From Larus michahellis (taxonomy: Eukaryota; Chordata; Aves; Charadriiformes; Laridae), in the NCBI RefSeq assembly GCF_964199755.1, contig NC_133896.1, forward strand, positions 86,350,215-86,414,214: a stretch of DNA of 64,000 nucleotides, written 5' to 3'. This document shows, in pieces, positions 1-14,700 of this stretch. A model generated the notes under the pieces. That model was not told the origin of the DNA. It did not search any database and saw nothing but the letters and a program-made list of their open reading frames with translations. The position numbers and the translations under genes are program-made. Position 1 is the first letter of the stretch. Every line of letters starts with the position of its first letter.

Positions 1-1504
1 CTCCCGTTTTACACAGCCGTCGGTTCCCGGAGCCCAGGCCCAGTGCAGAGCAGGAGGAGAGATAAGGATAAGAAAGTGCCAAGATTTCCCGTCCCCCTTT
101 TCTCTTCCTGCACTCCATCCTTAACCTCGTTTTATGAAATGAGCTGGACGACTTTCATAGGCAAAAGCTGCCTGCACAATGATTTCTATTCCACTCACTC
201 CCAGCCCTTTTCCTCCACAAGTAAGAGCCGATAACCATCTCTTGCAATTCAATAGGCTTCATATCGTCTCCAGGAAATAATTGAACCCTTTGTGGCTTTC
301 AGAGCAACATTTTGGTATTTTCCCTGGCATCAAAATACTGCTGGTTTCTGTTTAAATGGAAGAGATGTCCAGTCCGCATTAGCTGGGGGAAAAGAGAAAG
401 CCAAGAAGAAGACAAGTCAGCTGCCTGCGAATAAACAGGGTGAGCAGGGCAAAAACAAGCGTTCCCAAGGGGAAGAACCAGTTCTTTCACTGTGTATTAT
501 CTGGCCTCCCTCTTTGCCTCACCCTAAAAAATAGAAAAACTGGGAGTCTGAGCCCAAATCCCTTATTTCAATGGGACCAATCCCCCACTTCACTCCCTAC
601 CAAAATAACCTGACATCTTTCTGTTCTGTTCTCCTCTGTCTGCTACAGAGCATCACTGCCATCACAGTCCTGCAAAATAAGTCATATAGGTGATATAGAA
701 ATCCCAGATGACATGCACTTTGTAAGAGAAAGCTAGAGGAAGGAACTGGCCAGGCTTACCAAAGCCCGTGCCCAAAGTAAAATTAGCTATTTATATATCA
801 TCCTGCATTTGTCTGGTGCTCTCCAGTGACAGTTAGCTGGGTACAGGAGATCCCTGGATACTGCCAGCCTGAAGTTGGAGTTCCACCCAGTAAAACTTTT
901 CAAGCAGACACAGCCTCCTTACTTTAGGTGAAATACCTGCATCTCAACAGTCAACCCACAGGAGCTAAAGGGATAGCCCCCGAGATGGCCGCGTACCACT
1001 ACAACCTTTGCAAAACCTCCAAAACCTTTTCTATGGTGATTTTCGAACACATTCCTGCAGGGCTTTCACACACCACATCCTTTGCCTGCCCACCATTGAT
1101 TTCATGCCCTGTCTCCTCACTTTAGTGCCCACAGACTTCTGCTGGAAGCATTAATGAGAGCAATGTGCAAACAAATGTGGAAAATAATCTCTAATGCTGC
1201 AGGCTCAGAGGCCAGCGGAAACCAGAGGATGTTTTCTGGCAAAACAGCAGCAATAAGAGCTGTTCTCTAAATAAATAATGTCTCAGAGCGTACAAGCTTA
1301 GCACTAGCAAAGAGGCCTTGGGCTGAAGGCTCTAACTAGTGTTTCTTAGCCCCCTCCAGCGAAGCACTGACATATAAGTCCCTACCATTAAGCCATACAC
1401 CAAGGTAGGCATGGTGGCCAAAGTTCACTCAACAGGCAAAATTTCAGGAATCTTCACCTTTCCTGTTACTTTTATAAAGATGCTTCATCTGGCTATAAAG
1501 TAAT

Positions 1505-1625
1505 GTGGTATTTAATACCACATCATCCTAATTTTACACAGGAGGAAACAGCACCTCGGAAAGGTTAGAGCTAGGAGACTCCTCACTGGGCACTCAGGAA
1601 AACAGAAGTATAGCAAAGCTCAGAG
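1505..1625 (-). mobile_element. Possible MIR remnant
   Basis: 'attttacacaggaggaaacagcacctcggaaaggtta' resembles the MIR reverse strand ('attttacagatgaggaaactgaggcacagagaggtta'). Short and diverged. Confidence 0.4.
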
Positions 1626-4154
1626 CTTGACACGACTCTCAACATGAGCAAAACCATGTAAGCGCCTAACTGCCAGACCATCTCCCTGGATTACAGCTCC
1701 TGGGGGGCAGACTGTAGGAATGCCCTCCCGCTGCCAACCTCCCTCACACACCAGCTGCCTCTGCCCTACCAGGAAGGACCAACAGTGGCTACCAGTGTCC
1801 CGCCCCATGGGGCCAGCTCCTGCCCGCCCGCACAGGGGCGTCTCACCCCGTAGGCTTCTCCCTTTGCTCCAGCCACTCGGCTCTGCACAGCAGACGATCG
1901 AGAGCTCATTATGAAGCACAGAGGCCGCTCAGTGGCTACCACACCTTGCGCAGAACTGTTATGACAGTTGTCTAGGGAGTTGTTACCGCTGTATACTACA
2001 TGCGCTGGGGCTGGTGAGGCGGAGGAAGCCAAGGCCAGTGGCCCATTTGTTGCCTGGCCTGATAGACATCCTATTGATAGCTCCATCTCACACTGGCAAA
2101 GCCCTTTGTACCACTGTGGGACAGCTGCTCTGATGCCAAGAATTCCTCGCAGGCTGGCCAGCCCTCGTCGTGCTACCAGGGAAGCTCTAGTTTCAGCAAA
2201 GAATTTGATGGTTGTCTGGCAAGTGTATAAATCATAAAAGTAGCTTTGTTCTGCAACACTTCAAACCTTTCGGGCCCTCTCGTATGGCTGCAGTTTGCTG
2301 GCACTTGCTGTTCAATTTATGTAAGCTAAGCTGTGCCAGCTCGTACCTTTCCAGCAGGCTGTTATACCACACGGAGATGCTGCCCTGCTACTCTGAGCTG
2401 CATTTTGCTGACAGCAGGGCCTTTTTGGAAAAGGTGTGGCCGCTCTTTTTTTTTCTTGAGATTTCATTTCACAGGAAACCAGTCCAGGCTTTTAAAACCG
2501 ATTCACTTAAATAAAATTAGGAGGCTGCATCCAGGCGAGCCCTATGCTTAGGAAAGGAAACCCGGAGAGCAAAGCTCTCAGTTTTCCCGAAACAACTGCA
2601 GCCCAGCCGGCAGCAGAGCGACTCGCCTTACTGTGGGAGATAGGGAGGATGCAAGGCCACCAGGGACTGGGGCTGCAGGAATTTTCCGACCTGCAGGTTA
2701 AAAAATGGGCCTGAACAAAGAGGAATTCAGACCCTTCGCGCTGGATTCCCACGAATCTGTAGGCAAAGTGCTACTGTCCAAAAAAGTTCCTGCAAAAGTG
2801 CACTGTACAGGTGCCGGAAAAGCCCCCGCTTTGCCTGTCCGTGGCGTTTATTACCCAGACAGACCCTCACGGAGAGGGCATGGGCAGCAGCCACGGCAGC
2901 CAAGCATGCCCGTACCTCCCCAGGGCAGCATCGGCAGCTGCTGCCTGCAGAGGAGAAGGCAGCAAGCGAAATCCCCTTTGTAGACACCGCCTGGGGCAAA
3001 GGCAGCAGTTGGAGTCTCCGGGTGCCTCCAGCAGAGAGGAAATCGAGGCAGAAGCTGCCATGCTGAGCCATGGTCCCACCCTACCCCCTACCCCACCGCC
3101 GGCCAGGTGGCAAAGCGGCATTACGTGGGCAGGGAATGGGTGTATCCCAAGAGGGGTGGGCCAGGCTTTCATCTGGTGCGAATCTGCCTAGCGCCTTTGA
3201 TGTTGGTGGGTCTGACTGGTAGGTTGGAGCAGGAGCCCTGTGATAATAAGGTGAAGCCAGTGGAACCTGCTCAGAGGCTCGGCTCATTTGAAAATCAGGC
3301 TTTTTATGGGGCTGCTGAGCATGGAGAGCACCTGCGCAATGATGAGACGTGGGGCTGTGCAGGCACCCAAGCCGGAGGCAGCTGATAAATGAGTAAGGAA
3401 GAACTGGAAAGAAAAAGAAAATCTTCAGTTTTCAGCAAAATCTCCAAATCTCTTCCAAATGCAAAGCACTGAGTTCTGTGAGTGGTCAGAAACCTGTAAT
3501 TAAAGGCAGCGTTTAAGCCTTTTATTCAAGCTAGACAAGGTGTTTCCAAACTGCACTCAAAAAAAAATGAGGTAAATGTGTAGGATGTCAGGATGAGGAC
3601 TGCGTAAAAGAAAAGGCTGTTAACATCAGTCCGAGCTCAACACGGGTTGCCCTCCTCACCTCCTTGGTAGCTGCACCACTGCACTGTCCCATCCCCGCAG
3701 GTCGCCAGAGCTGCTTGTCGGGCTGCGTTTTCCTCTTCTGCCATTCCCCAGCGGTGCAGGCTGTGGCACGGTTTCTCACCGCCATGCCAAATGATACGGT
3801 GAGCTGGGGCAATCAATCACTATAACTGGGGGGGGAGGGGTCAGCATCAGGGCTCTGATGGACACATCAAGAACTCTGAGCACCCACGTGCTCGGCTCTC
3901 GGACAGCTGGGAAGGACCCTGTGGGCAGCAGGACACACGTTGGAGACGGCCATGTTTACAAATTCTCTTTACAAGTGATGTTGAAAGGCCCTGTGGACCA
4001 CAAGATTCCTGGGGAAGGATGATTTTATGAAGTCCTACCCTACATCCTAAGGGCCAAGGGAATCTGTGGGTTGGAGTGAAATGAAAAAGGAGTATCATTT
4101 GGGATCCCAGATGGAAAACTATGGGTGGGGAAGAAATGTGTTTCAAAGCTCAAG

Positions 4155-4215
4155 CTATGTATATATAAATATATAGATGTGTCTCTATGTATGTATGTAT
4201 ATACATACACCTCTC
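4155..4215 (+). repeat. TA/TATG-rich low-complexity stretch
   Basis: Alternating TATA, then TATG units (tatgtatgtatgtatatacatac). Partly self-complementary. Confidence 0.75.
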
Positions 4216-7200
4216 TTGTAATCACCGAGATATACAAACACGTGGTGCACACACATACACGCACATGCCCACGTGTCCATCCATGGTGAGTGGACCCTTT
4301 GGTGAGCGCAGCCCAGTGACGTGTTACGGCTTGCTGCCCCTGACTCCCCTGGAAGGTCAAGACTCATCCTCTTGGGGAAAGAGGCTGCCCAAACCAATTA
4401 AAAGACTGCAAACATGAGGATGAAATGAAAGCAGGGACTGCAAAAGGCCAAAGAGTTCTTTTTACACCTAGTTTCCACTCCTGTTGATCCTCGAGCCTCC
4501 AGGCTTGGTGCAAAGCTGGGAGACGGCAGTCCCGGAGCACGGTCGCTCCTCTCACATTCGGCCTGTCCATCCTGCTCAGCTGACGGCCGTGTGGGCATCC
4601 CTGCCTGTGTCCTCTGTGACACGGGTGGCACGAGCCGTAGCCTATTCTGTTCTTCAGCAGGAGGTACCAATTTAGAAGTTTTCGCTGGCCAGACCATTTC
4701 ACCTCTCACCCTCCACCCAGAGTCTTCCATACCAGGCAGACGATTAAACGCATTACTGTGTGCCAGCATGCACTGGTACGGAATGTTTCCCAATTGCAAA
4801 TATCAACATGGACAGGCTGTTTTACACTTACCAAGGAAAACACACCAAATGGACTCTTGGTTTTCCTCGCATTTACCAAGATGTGAATGAGCACTAATGT
4901 CACTGAATCCAGCCAAGTTACAGCCCGGAGTAAATGAGATGCAAAGGGGCTCAGAATCTCAAACGGGGAAGTTAAGGGCACAGAAAAGCTCTAAAACTTA
5001 GGAAAGAGCTAATGGAGGAGGCAGGAGAGGGGAGGAAAAATAACAAAGCACCTACCTGCAGGCCATAAGACATGTTTCCCACAGGAAATTAAAACTCGTA
5101 AGTCATTGAATATATGGCACTATGCGTGCCCACCTAAGCCCATGCCAGGAAGAAGAAATAAAAGACTGGGGGAAGGGGAGGGAGTAGCAGCTGTAGCAGG
5201 AATGGTACTCAATAACCAATGGTTTGGACTCAAGTTTCAAAGCCTCAGGACATTAGTTGATGTGGAAGGGGATGGGAAAACAGCATTGCAGCGAGGCTTT
5301 GGCAGCTGGAGCTTGTGCCAGCACTGCGGACCCGTGCAAACCCTCTGGACGGGCAATGTCCTAGCTCAGTGTCTCTCATGCACTTGGCCATCCTGGGCCA
5401 CATCTTGCACACGGAGCAATAGGACACCACTACCACCCCACGAATCCCAGGGGAAAGAAAGGGCCGCTGGTTTGCAGACACTCCTGGCTGTGGCTACGGG
5501 ACCCTCCCGCAAAGAGAGAGGGGAGGTGGTGGCAGCTGCAGTCAGCAGAAGGAGAGGTTCATGGGTGAAGAGAAGAAAGGAGAGGAGCCCAAGCCATGCA
5601 GAAGGCTCACTGTGCACGAGCAAGGGGCTTGCAGGAGGTCAGGGAAAGGTCAGGGAGGGCTGTGAGGAGGACGGACATATTGCCCTGCAGGAGAGGTCAT
5701 TTTCTGCCATCAGTCAATGGGCTATGGTAGACGAAACACGCTCACATGCTTCATAAGCTACAAAGGCCAAAGCAGATTTCCCCTGGGGAAGCCTCTGCTT
5801 CTTCCAGCAACATTTCCCACTAGGGTTTTTAGTTGTTTTCTCCATTTTGTTTGTTTGATTTTTTTTTTAAACATCTCCTTTCTGAGAGCCTCCCATTTCC
5901 AAACAATGCTGCGTTACCATCAGCTCACAGACTGAGGTCTTCAGTGCCAACCTCTGCCCGTGGCCGACAAAAGGCAAAAACGCCTTTGCCCAGCTGCTGC
6001 TACTTCAGTGCACCACTGGGGAAAACCTTGCCTTGCAAGGAGCAGCCCCGTTAGGATGAGCGGCCACTCTGTGGGATGAGTACATCAGGTCTGCACCTCC
6101 TTCATCCATCCTTTTGGAGGCAGACCCTGGAAGCAGCCCTGGACCAGCTGCAGGGGGATGGATGTCCGCTCTGGATGGCCCAGCCATGCCTGATTGCCCT
6201 TTATGGGGACCATCTTTTCTCTGTTCCCTTTGAAATCCTACAATCTGCAGAGGATATTTCTAGGCTTTCTCATCAATGGTCATCTTTTCATCTCAGCTGC
6301 AATGCCTGCCACTGAAGCTCTCAGAGCGGAGGCCACACCGCTGTGGTGAAGGAAAGGAGAGATATCTAACTACACAGCTGTTGTAAAGAAGGTCATTTAA
6401 TTAGTCTCCTTCTTCACTTTCTAATTTCTCCATATATTTTTCCTCTGCAGTTTGGGTGTTTTTTCCCCTCATAGACCTCTTCATCCCCACAACACACCAG
6501 TTCCCTTGGGCTTGATCTGGAGGAAAGCAAATTACATGCAACTTTGCATTATCTCTGGCAGTGTTCATACCTGCACAGCACCTCTCCAGATTAGGGGTGA
6601 AATCTCTGTCCTAATCACAGCAACTGCTGAAACTCAAAAGGGGGCAGGGGGAGCAGTATTTCTGCTGGTCCTGAAACAGCCAACTTCATCAGACTTCTCA
6701 GAAAGGGTCCTAGAAAGGGTCCTTTTCTTTTTTTCCTTTAAACTTAAAAAAGGGAAGTTGGTGCTGGTGTTTATTCCTCTGCCAGAGCAGAGGTAGACAC
6801 AAGTGCATGCTCTGATTCTGGCCTGACCCCACTGCTGTCTTCTGCACCAGAAAGGACATCCCTAAAGATGCTCTGCTTCCCTGTGTCCATCCAACCCTGG
6901 TTTAGGTAGCACAGCAAGGCTTTGCTCTCAGGCCCAGCCAGAACCCAAACTGTGCTAAATACTGCTGTTACTGACGGTAGCTTTCATGATGTGGTAACCT
7001 GAATCTACGGAAAACAACCTGTGGAAGAACCAAGCTATTTTGCACAAGCTTGGAAGGCTTGCCATCAGGTGGAAGTGACCTCTGATCGCTGCCCGGCAGA
7101 ATCGCCTTGGCCCCAGGACCTTCCAAGCAATCCAAGCAAAAGACTCTCCCATGTGGAGACCTCAAACCATCCCAGGTCTCTGCACAATTATCTGTACAGG

Positions 7201-10200
7201 GCAGTGCCTGGAGGCACTGCTCAGGGAATGTAGGCACTTTTAATGAAAAGGGAGTCCTTGCATGTAACAGCTACAGGAGAAATCTATCCAGAAGAAGATT
7301 TTTACATATTTTTTTCTGAATATTCAGGATCAGTTTTTTTCTGGCTCACCTGCAAGGGGGGATATGTCTTGTTCACAGCAACAAGGAGCAGTTACATGCA
7401 ACGCTCATGTTCACTGCAAGTTATCTGACATGGCACTGGCCTTGAGCTCCTCTATCAGCATGACTCACTCGTGCACACCTGAGAACTAAGTAAAAAATAA
7501 AAAAGGTTGTTTTGCTTGTGCCTTGGAAAATGCTTGAATAAAAAAAGAATAATTTTTTTTTTTAATTAAGAAAAAAAGAGACCACAACACGTCACCACAT
7601 CCCACGGACTCCTAGGCAACATTCTGCGGGGCTTCAAGAAGAAATAAGGTCTTTGTTCTTAAGCTGGTGAGCTGGACTCAGCAAGGCGGGCCAGATCCAC
7701 GAGGCAGGCCAGCACACTCCAGAAAACTGCAAAACTTAGCAGCAAGTTTGCTGACTGACGGGATTCACAGCACTGGGTTATGGACTTAATCACCTCCACG
7801 CTGCTCACAGGGATGGAGAAAGAGAGGAGAAAGTGAGAGGAGAGGAAAGCTAGGGTCAACAGTAATCTGGTATGCCGGGCACTCATCTAGAAGTGAGACA
7901 ACTGGCATCCAGTTCCCAATCTGAAGACTAGCTAAGGCTGATGCACAAGTGATTTGATTTCTGGGGCCGAAAAACCCCAGGCTTGAGTGCCCAAAAGCGT
8001 AGGTATCACCACATTCACCTGGCGGAGACGGGCCAAAGTCCCCTGAGGCAGAAGTAGGATTCAACACTGGATTTCTGACAGCCTCCATGAGCATCCTCCC
8101 AGCGAGGCTATGGGATAAAACTCAGGAGGGTGCTTCATGTTGGCAAAAACAAGGTCTGAGATGTCCTGAAAGCCAAGTCACAGCAAGCAAGACAGGAGAA
8201 AGCTGATTTAGTAGAAATGGGTAGGAATACTCACAGGCCTGTGCTGTGAGTATTGCACATATCTAGCTGTAGGACATATTTGGGATGTTACCAGTACAAA
8301 CCTACTGTGGGTCTCCAAGCAAAACCTGAGTATTTGGGTCCTTCTGCATTCACTATGTCCTCCTAGCGAACACCCAGCTAAATAGACAGAAGAACAGTAA
8401 AATCAAGGGTGGTATACCACATGCATTTATTTTTAAACATGGAAAAAGATGTACCTCTCCTCTTAAAGCAGTATTTAAAGAAGCATCCTCTGACTTCGTC
8501 ATCACAACTATGTATTTTAGGCAGGAGTTGCCACAGTGGGAAAGATTCAAGCTCCAGCCTGTTCAATATCCAGAGGCTTCATTATGTGCACATTATGAGT
8601 ATTTGTCTAGTCTTGGCTCTGATGTGTTAACCTTCACAGCTTTCTGCATGGAGAACACCTTAACATTTGTGATTTTCCCAGGGTGGAGGTAATTTTCTGT
8701 ATTCTGTGGGATTTACCTTCAGCATGGCTCAGAGTCTTGAGGTTTTTTACGTTGCTATATCCCAGCTTAGCTTTAGCCAGAACCTGTCTGAGTACACGCT
8801 GTATTTTATTATGTATTTTTGTTGCTAACTAATTAGGAGTGCAGCTGTAAATAAGAGATAGAAGGCTCGCTCTCTGCCAGATTAGCAGTAAGCCAAATAG
8901 CACTTTGTTAGCAGCCTGAAGCTTGTGTCTAAAAGGCTGAAAAGAAGATGCAATAAACCTCTGCCCTCTTCTTCAATAGGAGAGCGAGACCTAAAGAGGT
9001 GGCCGGTCTCTCCATTCAGCTTGGACGTTTTGACCTGAGCAGCCCTTTGTTCTTGGGAAAACAGAAACTGGCCCATGGGAATCAAAATGCCCGGGGCTGT
9101 CAGGGGCACGGGCATGAGCAGGCTGGGCTAGGAACCTGTGATGGGTTCAGAAAGCTGGAGCTGGAGGAGAGACGGCTGCATCCAGGCTGGAGCAGGCTGG
9201 GGGGGCAGAGGGACTGTTCAGCAAGAGAAGGAACCCAAGTGGTCCATCTCCAGTGAAAAAGCAGCAGTGACAGGGAGCAGAGCTTGCAGGCAGCAACTTT
9301 GAACAGGCAACCTCAGGGCCAGCTATAATTTTTAATAACCAATTTTTATTGAACCAGGCCACCAGGCCCGCTAATAAATAAGTAAATAACTAACAGCTGC
9401 GCTGAAGTTGCACATGAGGTTTTGTGCTAAGGACGGAAGATGGTGACAGGATCTGCCAGGACCAGCTTCAGCTCGTGCAATGGACTTCACAAGTAGGGAG
9501 GCGATCGTCAGGGGAACAAGCACTCTTTGGCCAGGCACAAAAGCCTACTCCCACTGAAGTCAATGACCACTTCTTTTCACTTCGTCCTCTTTTCCCTTTA
9601 CCCCTTCACCTATAAATCCAGCGAAAGGCCAAGCATTGGATAAGGCCCTGTTCAAATCACGCTTGGATGGGATGGGAGTTTGCACTGCACCCTGTACAGG
9701 GCGAGACTAAAATCTTTGTGTGAAGAAGCGCTGCAGGATCAAGCTCTCAGACCCCGGCTGGCACATCCCATTTCTGCGTTTCAGGAGCAGAAGCCTTAAG
9801 CCTTGCGGGGGTATCTTGCTGAACATGGGGTTTCTAACAGCCAGAGCAAAATGCTCAGGGGCCAGATTTTGAAATAATTAGGAAATACTAGTGAGGGGAA
9901 GGATGGGATATTTACTTTTTCTTTTTTTTTTTCCCCGACAGTTATTTCTTTGTTAACAACACAAATAGTCAGCACTAGGGACATGTTTTAAAGACTATTC
10001 CTTCCCCTCAGTGATGCCACGACATGCTCCACCGGCTGCATCAGAGCGCTGCACTCTTCTGAAAAGGGGCCCTATGTGAGAAAACTATTAATATGTTCCA
10101 AATGAGTAATTATTCTTGCAAATAGGCACCTGTAGCAAAATGAGACATGCAAAGCACCTGCATTAAATTAGAGTGGAATAAACCAGGAGACAAGTCTGAA

Positions 10201-11741
10201 GGGCTTTGAATAGCTCAGCAGAGAGTGCTTAGAGCCTCTTTGGCAGGTGCTGTCTCCGGAGAGTGAGTGGGAGGGCTCTTAGTCCTAGAACACTACAAGC
10301 AGCCCAAACATCAGGAAAGACAACACCGCCTCACACTTTCACACCTCTTACACCCAGGTAAATGCTAGACCAAAGCAGCACACTTACCTTGATTTGCCAA
10401 AATCAGGTTGTGACTACAAACGGCCTTTGCTCATTCTTGCTCCATCACTGGCAGGTGAAATAAGGCTTTGGGCACCACAATAAAGCAAGCTGTGAGCCAC
10501 AAGAAGCAGAGGACAGCTAGCATGGATCCAGACCTGCCTCATGGCTCAGCCAGATCACGTCTCACACCTGGGGCAACAAGCAGGCCACCAGCCATGGTGG
10601 CGTTCAGGATGGCTCTGCAAAAGCTCTGGTGGCCCTGAAATAGGGTAACAACTTCTCTCATTCACACAAAGACCTTCCCGCCCCAACTGTTTTAGCACAA
10701 GCAGCCACCTAAAGCAACTCCTACTGCAACTGGCACAAATTATCACACACAAGAACTGAAAGTCCTATGGCTTGGAAATCTTACATGTATGTCTGCATGT
10801 TGATGGCTTGAATATCCTGACAGAATAACATGACGTCTCTACTGCTGCTACTCAGGCTGTATTTGCACTGAAAGGTACTAGTTCAGAAGTGACTTGTCCT
10901 CTGGAAACCTACAGACAAATACTGACTTGTACTGGAAAGGGGAAGGAAAGCCAGAAATGGAGACTTCCATGGAAATCGACCTTTCTTCTGCCCTTTAAAC
11001 ATTCCTGCCCACAATGAGGTGTCTACCACCTTACAAAGACTATCCAGCCTGGCATAGCTGGACCCAACAGAAAGAGTTATTTCTGTAGCATGGACAGCCA
11101 CTCCTCCCAGACACCCGTTCTGGATGGATCCGCTCTCCAACCTGCAAGCTAATTTTTTATGTATATATGGTTTTTTAATCAGCATTTTCAACTCTGCTTA
11201 GGAGAAGGGGGAAAGCAAGAATGGAGATCTTCTTCCCCCTTGCCTTTGCCCTGTAGCAGAACCACCCTGTAGTGTCAGCACTCTCATTACAATATCTCAC
11301 TATCAGGCAACTGGAAGCTGAGAGGACAAACAGCCAGCTGTTGACAGGCAAAATGTGAGCCTCTGGTGAACCCTATCATCCTCACCTTCAAGCCAGAATC
11401 AGCATCTGACTCTGACTTCTCCAAACCATAGCTGTGCATGGGGGAAGGGGAGCTTCAGTGGCAGCACAGGGGTGAGGGAGGAAATTGCAGGCCTGCACTG
11501 ATTGCAGACAACAGCCTTACAGGCTAGCTCACGTAGGGGTTTGGTGGCTAAACACACAGTGACATGTCTTTGTGATAGCTTTCCACGGTCTGGAAGTGCG
11601 TTGCCCTCTTCAGTGCAATTTGCAAGGGGGCATCCTTGCCTGGAAATTTCTATTGTGGTGTTGGGATTTCATCTGCAGCAACAGCAGCTGTGCGAATTTT
11701 ATGAGCAAAGGCTTTCAGTCTTTAATAGTTTCCACTGAGAG

Positions 11742-11765
11742 GAGAAAAAAAAAAAAAAAAAAAGA
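11742..11765 (+). repeat. Poly-A run
   Basis: About 20 A followed by a purine-rich stretch. No adjoining retroposon body was recognised. Confidence 0.8.
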
Positions 11766-14700
11766 GGCAAAAGAAAACAACAATGCTGTGAAGTGGTTTG
11801 CTGCATTCATGTTCTGCAGACCATATGCACACACACTGGCAGGCAGCACGGCAGGCGGGACTTTACTCGTGACGTGAGTTGTGGTCAGCAGAGGAAGCTA
11901 AAAAAGGAACTCGGGGTTTCTATTAATCGAATGGGGGGGGTATGAGCTTACAGGAATCTAGGATGTATTGCTGCAGATTTACACACAGCACAGGAGATGT
12001 GTGCCTCGGAGATATGTAGCAGATCACCAAGAACAAGCAGTCCTGGAAACTGAAAGTAGCTTCCAAGAAACGTTGAAGGTCCGAGCTGCTATTGCTCAGC
12101 GTTTCCTAGGCAAACACGGAAGAAACACACTTGCTTTCTTGCCCCTCTGCTTCGGGTGTCAGACAGTTTCCCCACAAGGGAACATAGGTAAAATCACCCG
12201 GTTGTGAGCTGACAGCACAGAGCAATGGGGCCATGTCTCCATAGGCAGCAGGGAACCTGCACCCCAACTCCTTGGCTGAGGGGTTTCCTGATGGCCCTGA
12301 CTCACCTGACCTTGAAGGCCTCAAGAACTGAAAGAAAACAGACCAAACGTGGTGGCTCATCCCCTGATTTAAGGAATACCTTTGACCTCCCACCAGAAGA
12401 ATTAGACTTTTCTTTAGGTACTATGAAGACAGTCCATGGGGTTTTCCTGTTTGTAAATATTTCATCATAAGAACTTCCTCTTATCCTTCTTGTTGGAGTT
12501 AATAGTTATCTCAGTAATAGCTGGGAGAAAATAGCACAACTTCTCTTGAGGATCACTGTGTCTGGAGATTGATTTATCTGTTTGGAACAGCCATCATTCT
12601 TTACAGCCACAATTCTCCTCTTTGGAAATCCCCCTGAATTTTCCTGAATTTGTGGGGGAAAAAAAAACCCAGTAGTGCTGTTTCCAAGAACTAGTGCCAC
12701 TTTCTGGTAGCATCCTCATGCCCTCTGAGTAACACAGCACTTCCTCCTCCATAAGAAAAAGTCAGTCGCTCATTCTCACAGCAATTCTGTGGTCCAGCCC
12801 AAAAGCTAATTTCTTTCTCAGTGATGGCAATGCGCCTGGAGGAGTTTTTCTTCCCTTTTTTCTAACTTATTGAGAGATGGTTTAATGCTATTGTTCACCT
12901 TAACAAGGAGTCGGCTCCTAGAAGGAATACTATCAGGCAAAGCTAATCCTGAAGCTGATCAAAACGGTATCAAATTTGGGATCAATATCAACTACCCTCA
13001 TTTACCATTTGTACTGTGATATGAGTCACGTTCACATGAGTTAGGTTACAGATCTCACCACATCTCAGGCTGGCCACTGCAAAAACACCACAAGAAAATG
13101 ACTTTTCTTCCTCTCTGATGAGCTTATAATATTCATCTCTAAGGGAACTTAAAATGACCGTGAAGGGCCAAAGATGGTCAACTAGGCAAAATTCTCATAT
13201 CAGTTGGGTTTGGGACTGCTTAAGGGCTAGGAATGAGACAAAACAACAGAGAAACCAAAGAAGCTGCTGTCATGACTTCAGCCTCAGGTTGGCCAGGGGA
13301 CCAGCTCATTTCACATCGCATCCACTAGAACCTCAGGACCTTGAGCACTGCCACCTCAAACCCCAGACGCAGCCCCTTAGCTCGTAGGCTCTCAGCTGGG
13401 CCAGGGTGGAAGATAACCAGTCCTAATGAATAAACCCTTATTCCTCCATCCCTACCCTTTCAGGCTGCACAGATCCAAGATTCCAGTTCTGCTTTTTTCT
13501 CTAATTATACGTGAAACCAAAGCCCAGGAAACCAGAGTTATTTCAGAAGAACTTACCAACAGCTTCCCCACGGACCCTACAAAATTAGAGTAGACCACTA
13601 CCTCTTTCTGTGAGTGGCTGTTAAGGGAAATGATTAGCTCACGTAATTGTCGTGTACAAAGAATTAAAACCCCATCCCCTACAGATGGAGAGGGCAGAAC
13701 TTTACTCATGATGCTGTACATGCAGAATAGTGACCTACCTAATGCCGACTGCTTTACTGTGTAGCCTTTCCATTGCTGCAAATGATTATCTCACGGCACA
13801 TGTCACAAGAGTACAGGTGTTTTTTCCCAATGTCCTGGCTGAACTCCAATAATTACATTCCCTCTACCTAAATTCCCCCTGCAGATTCAGCCAAGCACAA
13901 TCATTAGGTCTCCTTTGCCAAAGCGTTCTCCTGTGCAGCGTAAAGCAGTTGCCGTACTTCGCACCAGAAGCAGCTGCATTTAAGTGCAAGGAAACCAACT
14001 TGTGTTACAGGAGCGAGAGAGTCTGTAAAGAGGGACAAGACCCTTCAAAGTAAGAGGTGATTTTGAAATGCAAGACTTCGAGATTTGTACCCCTTCCACC
14101 ACGCTCCATCCCCACCCAACGTACCAACATGGCTCAATGAGTGTTGAACCCAGGCAGGTGGAGCTGCCAGCTGGGTCAGGGCCAGGAAGCATGAGGGACA
14201 GGGCCAGGATGGAGAACTAGCAAGGGCTGGGCCCTTCACTGATGGGGACAGAGATTTTGGGGTCTGAGCCGGTGTGGGTGGGAGGAGGAGTCATGCACAG
14301 AGCCCAGCCTGGGAGCTTGGGTACCAGGAGAGACGGCAGCAGCTGTACGGAGACGAATTTGCTGAAAGTGATTTTTTTAACAGCCAGGTCAGGAAATCGC
14401 TATGATTTTAACAGCCAATTCTACAAAACGGGCCTGAAGTGCCTTTAGCACAAGCCCCAGCCCTAACAGCACCCGAGCTGTCCCTGAAGCCTCCCCTGAC
14501 CCTGCTCTGCATTTAAAATGAATTCCAAGGAGCATTATAATCTAGACAAAGCGGAACAGAATTAGATTTAGGAGAGAGCAACTAAGGTGACTGCCCAGGG
14601 CCCAAAACTGGAGGGGAGCCCCACTAATCCACATTAGACAGCAGCAAAAGTCAGCCTCTCCGAGGGGGGCAGGCGAGAAGTGACCAAGCCCTGCCTTTGC

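Noticed and set aside
5106..5756. 216-codon plus-strand frame
   Set aside because: No recognised domain. Starts in unremarkable sequence and could not be tied to splice sites or a promoter.
9630..9680. 'gttcaaatc' like a tRNA B box
   Set aside because: No matching A box, acceptor stem or anticodon arm at the right spacing.
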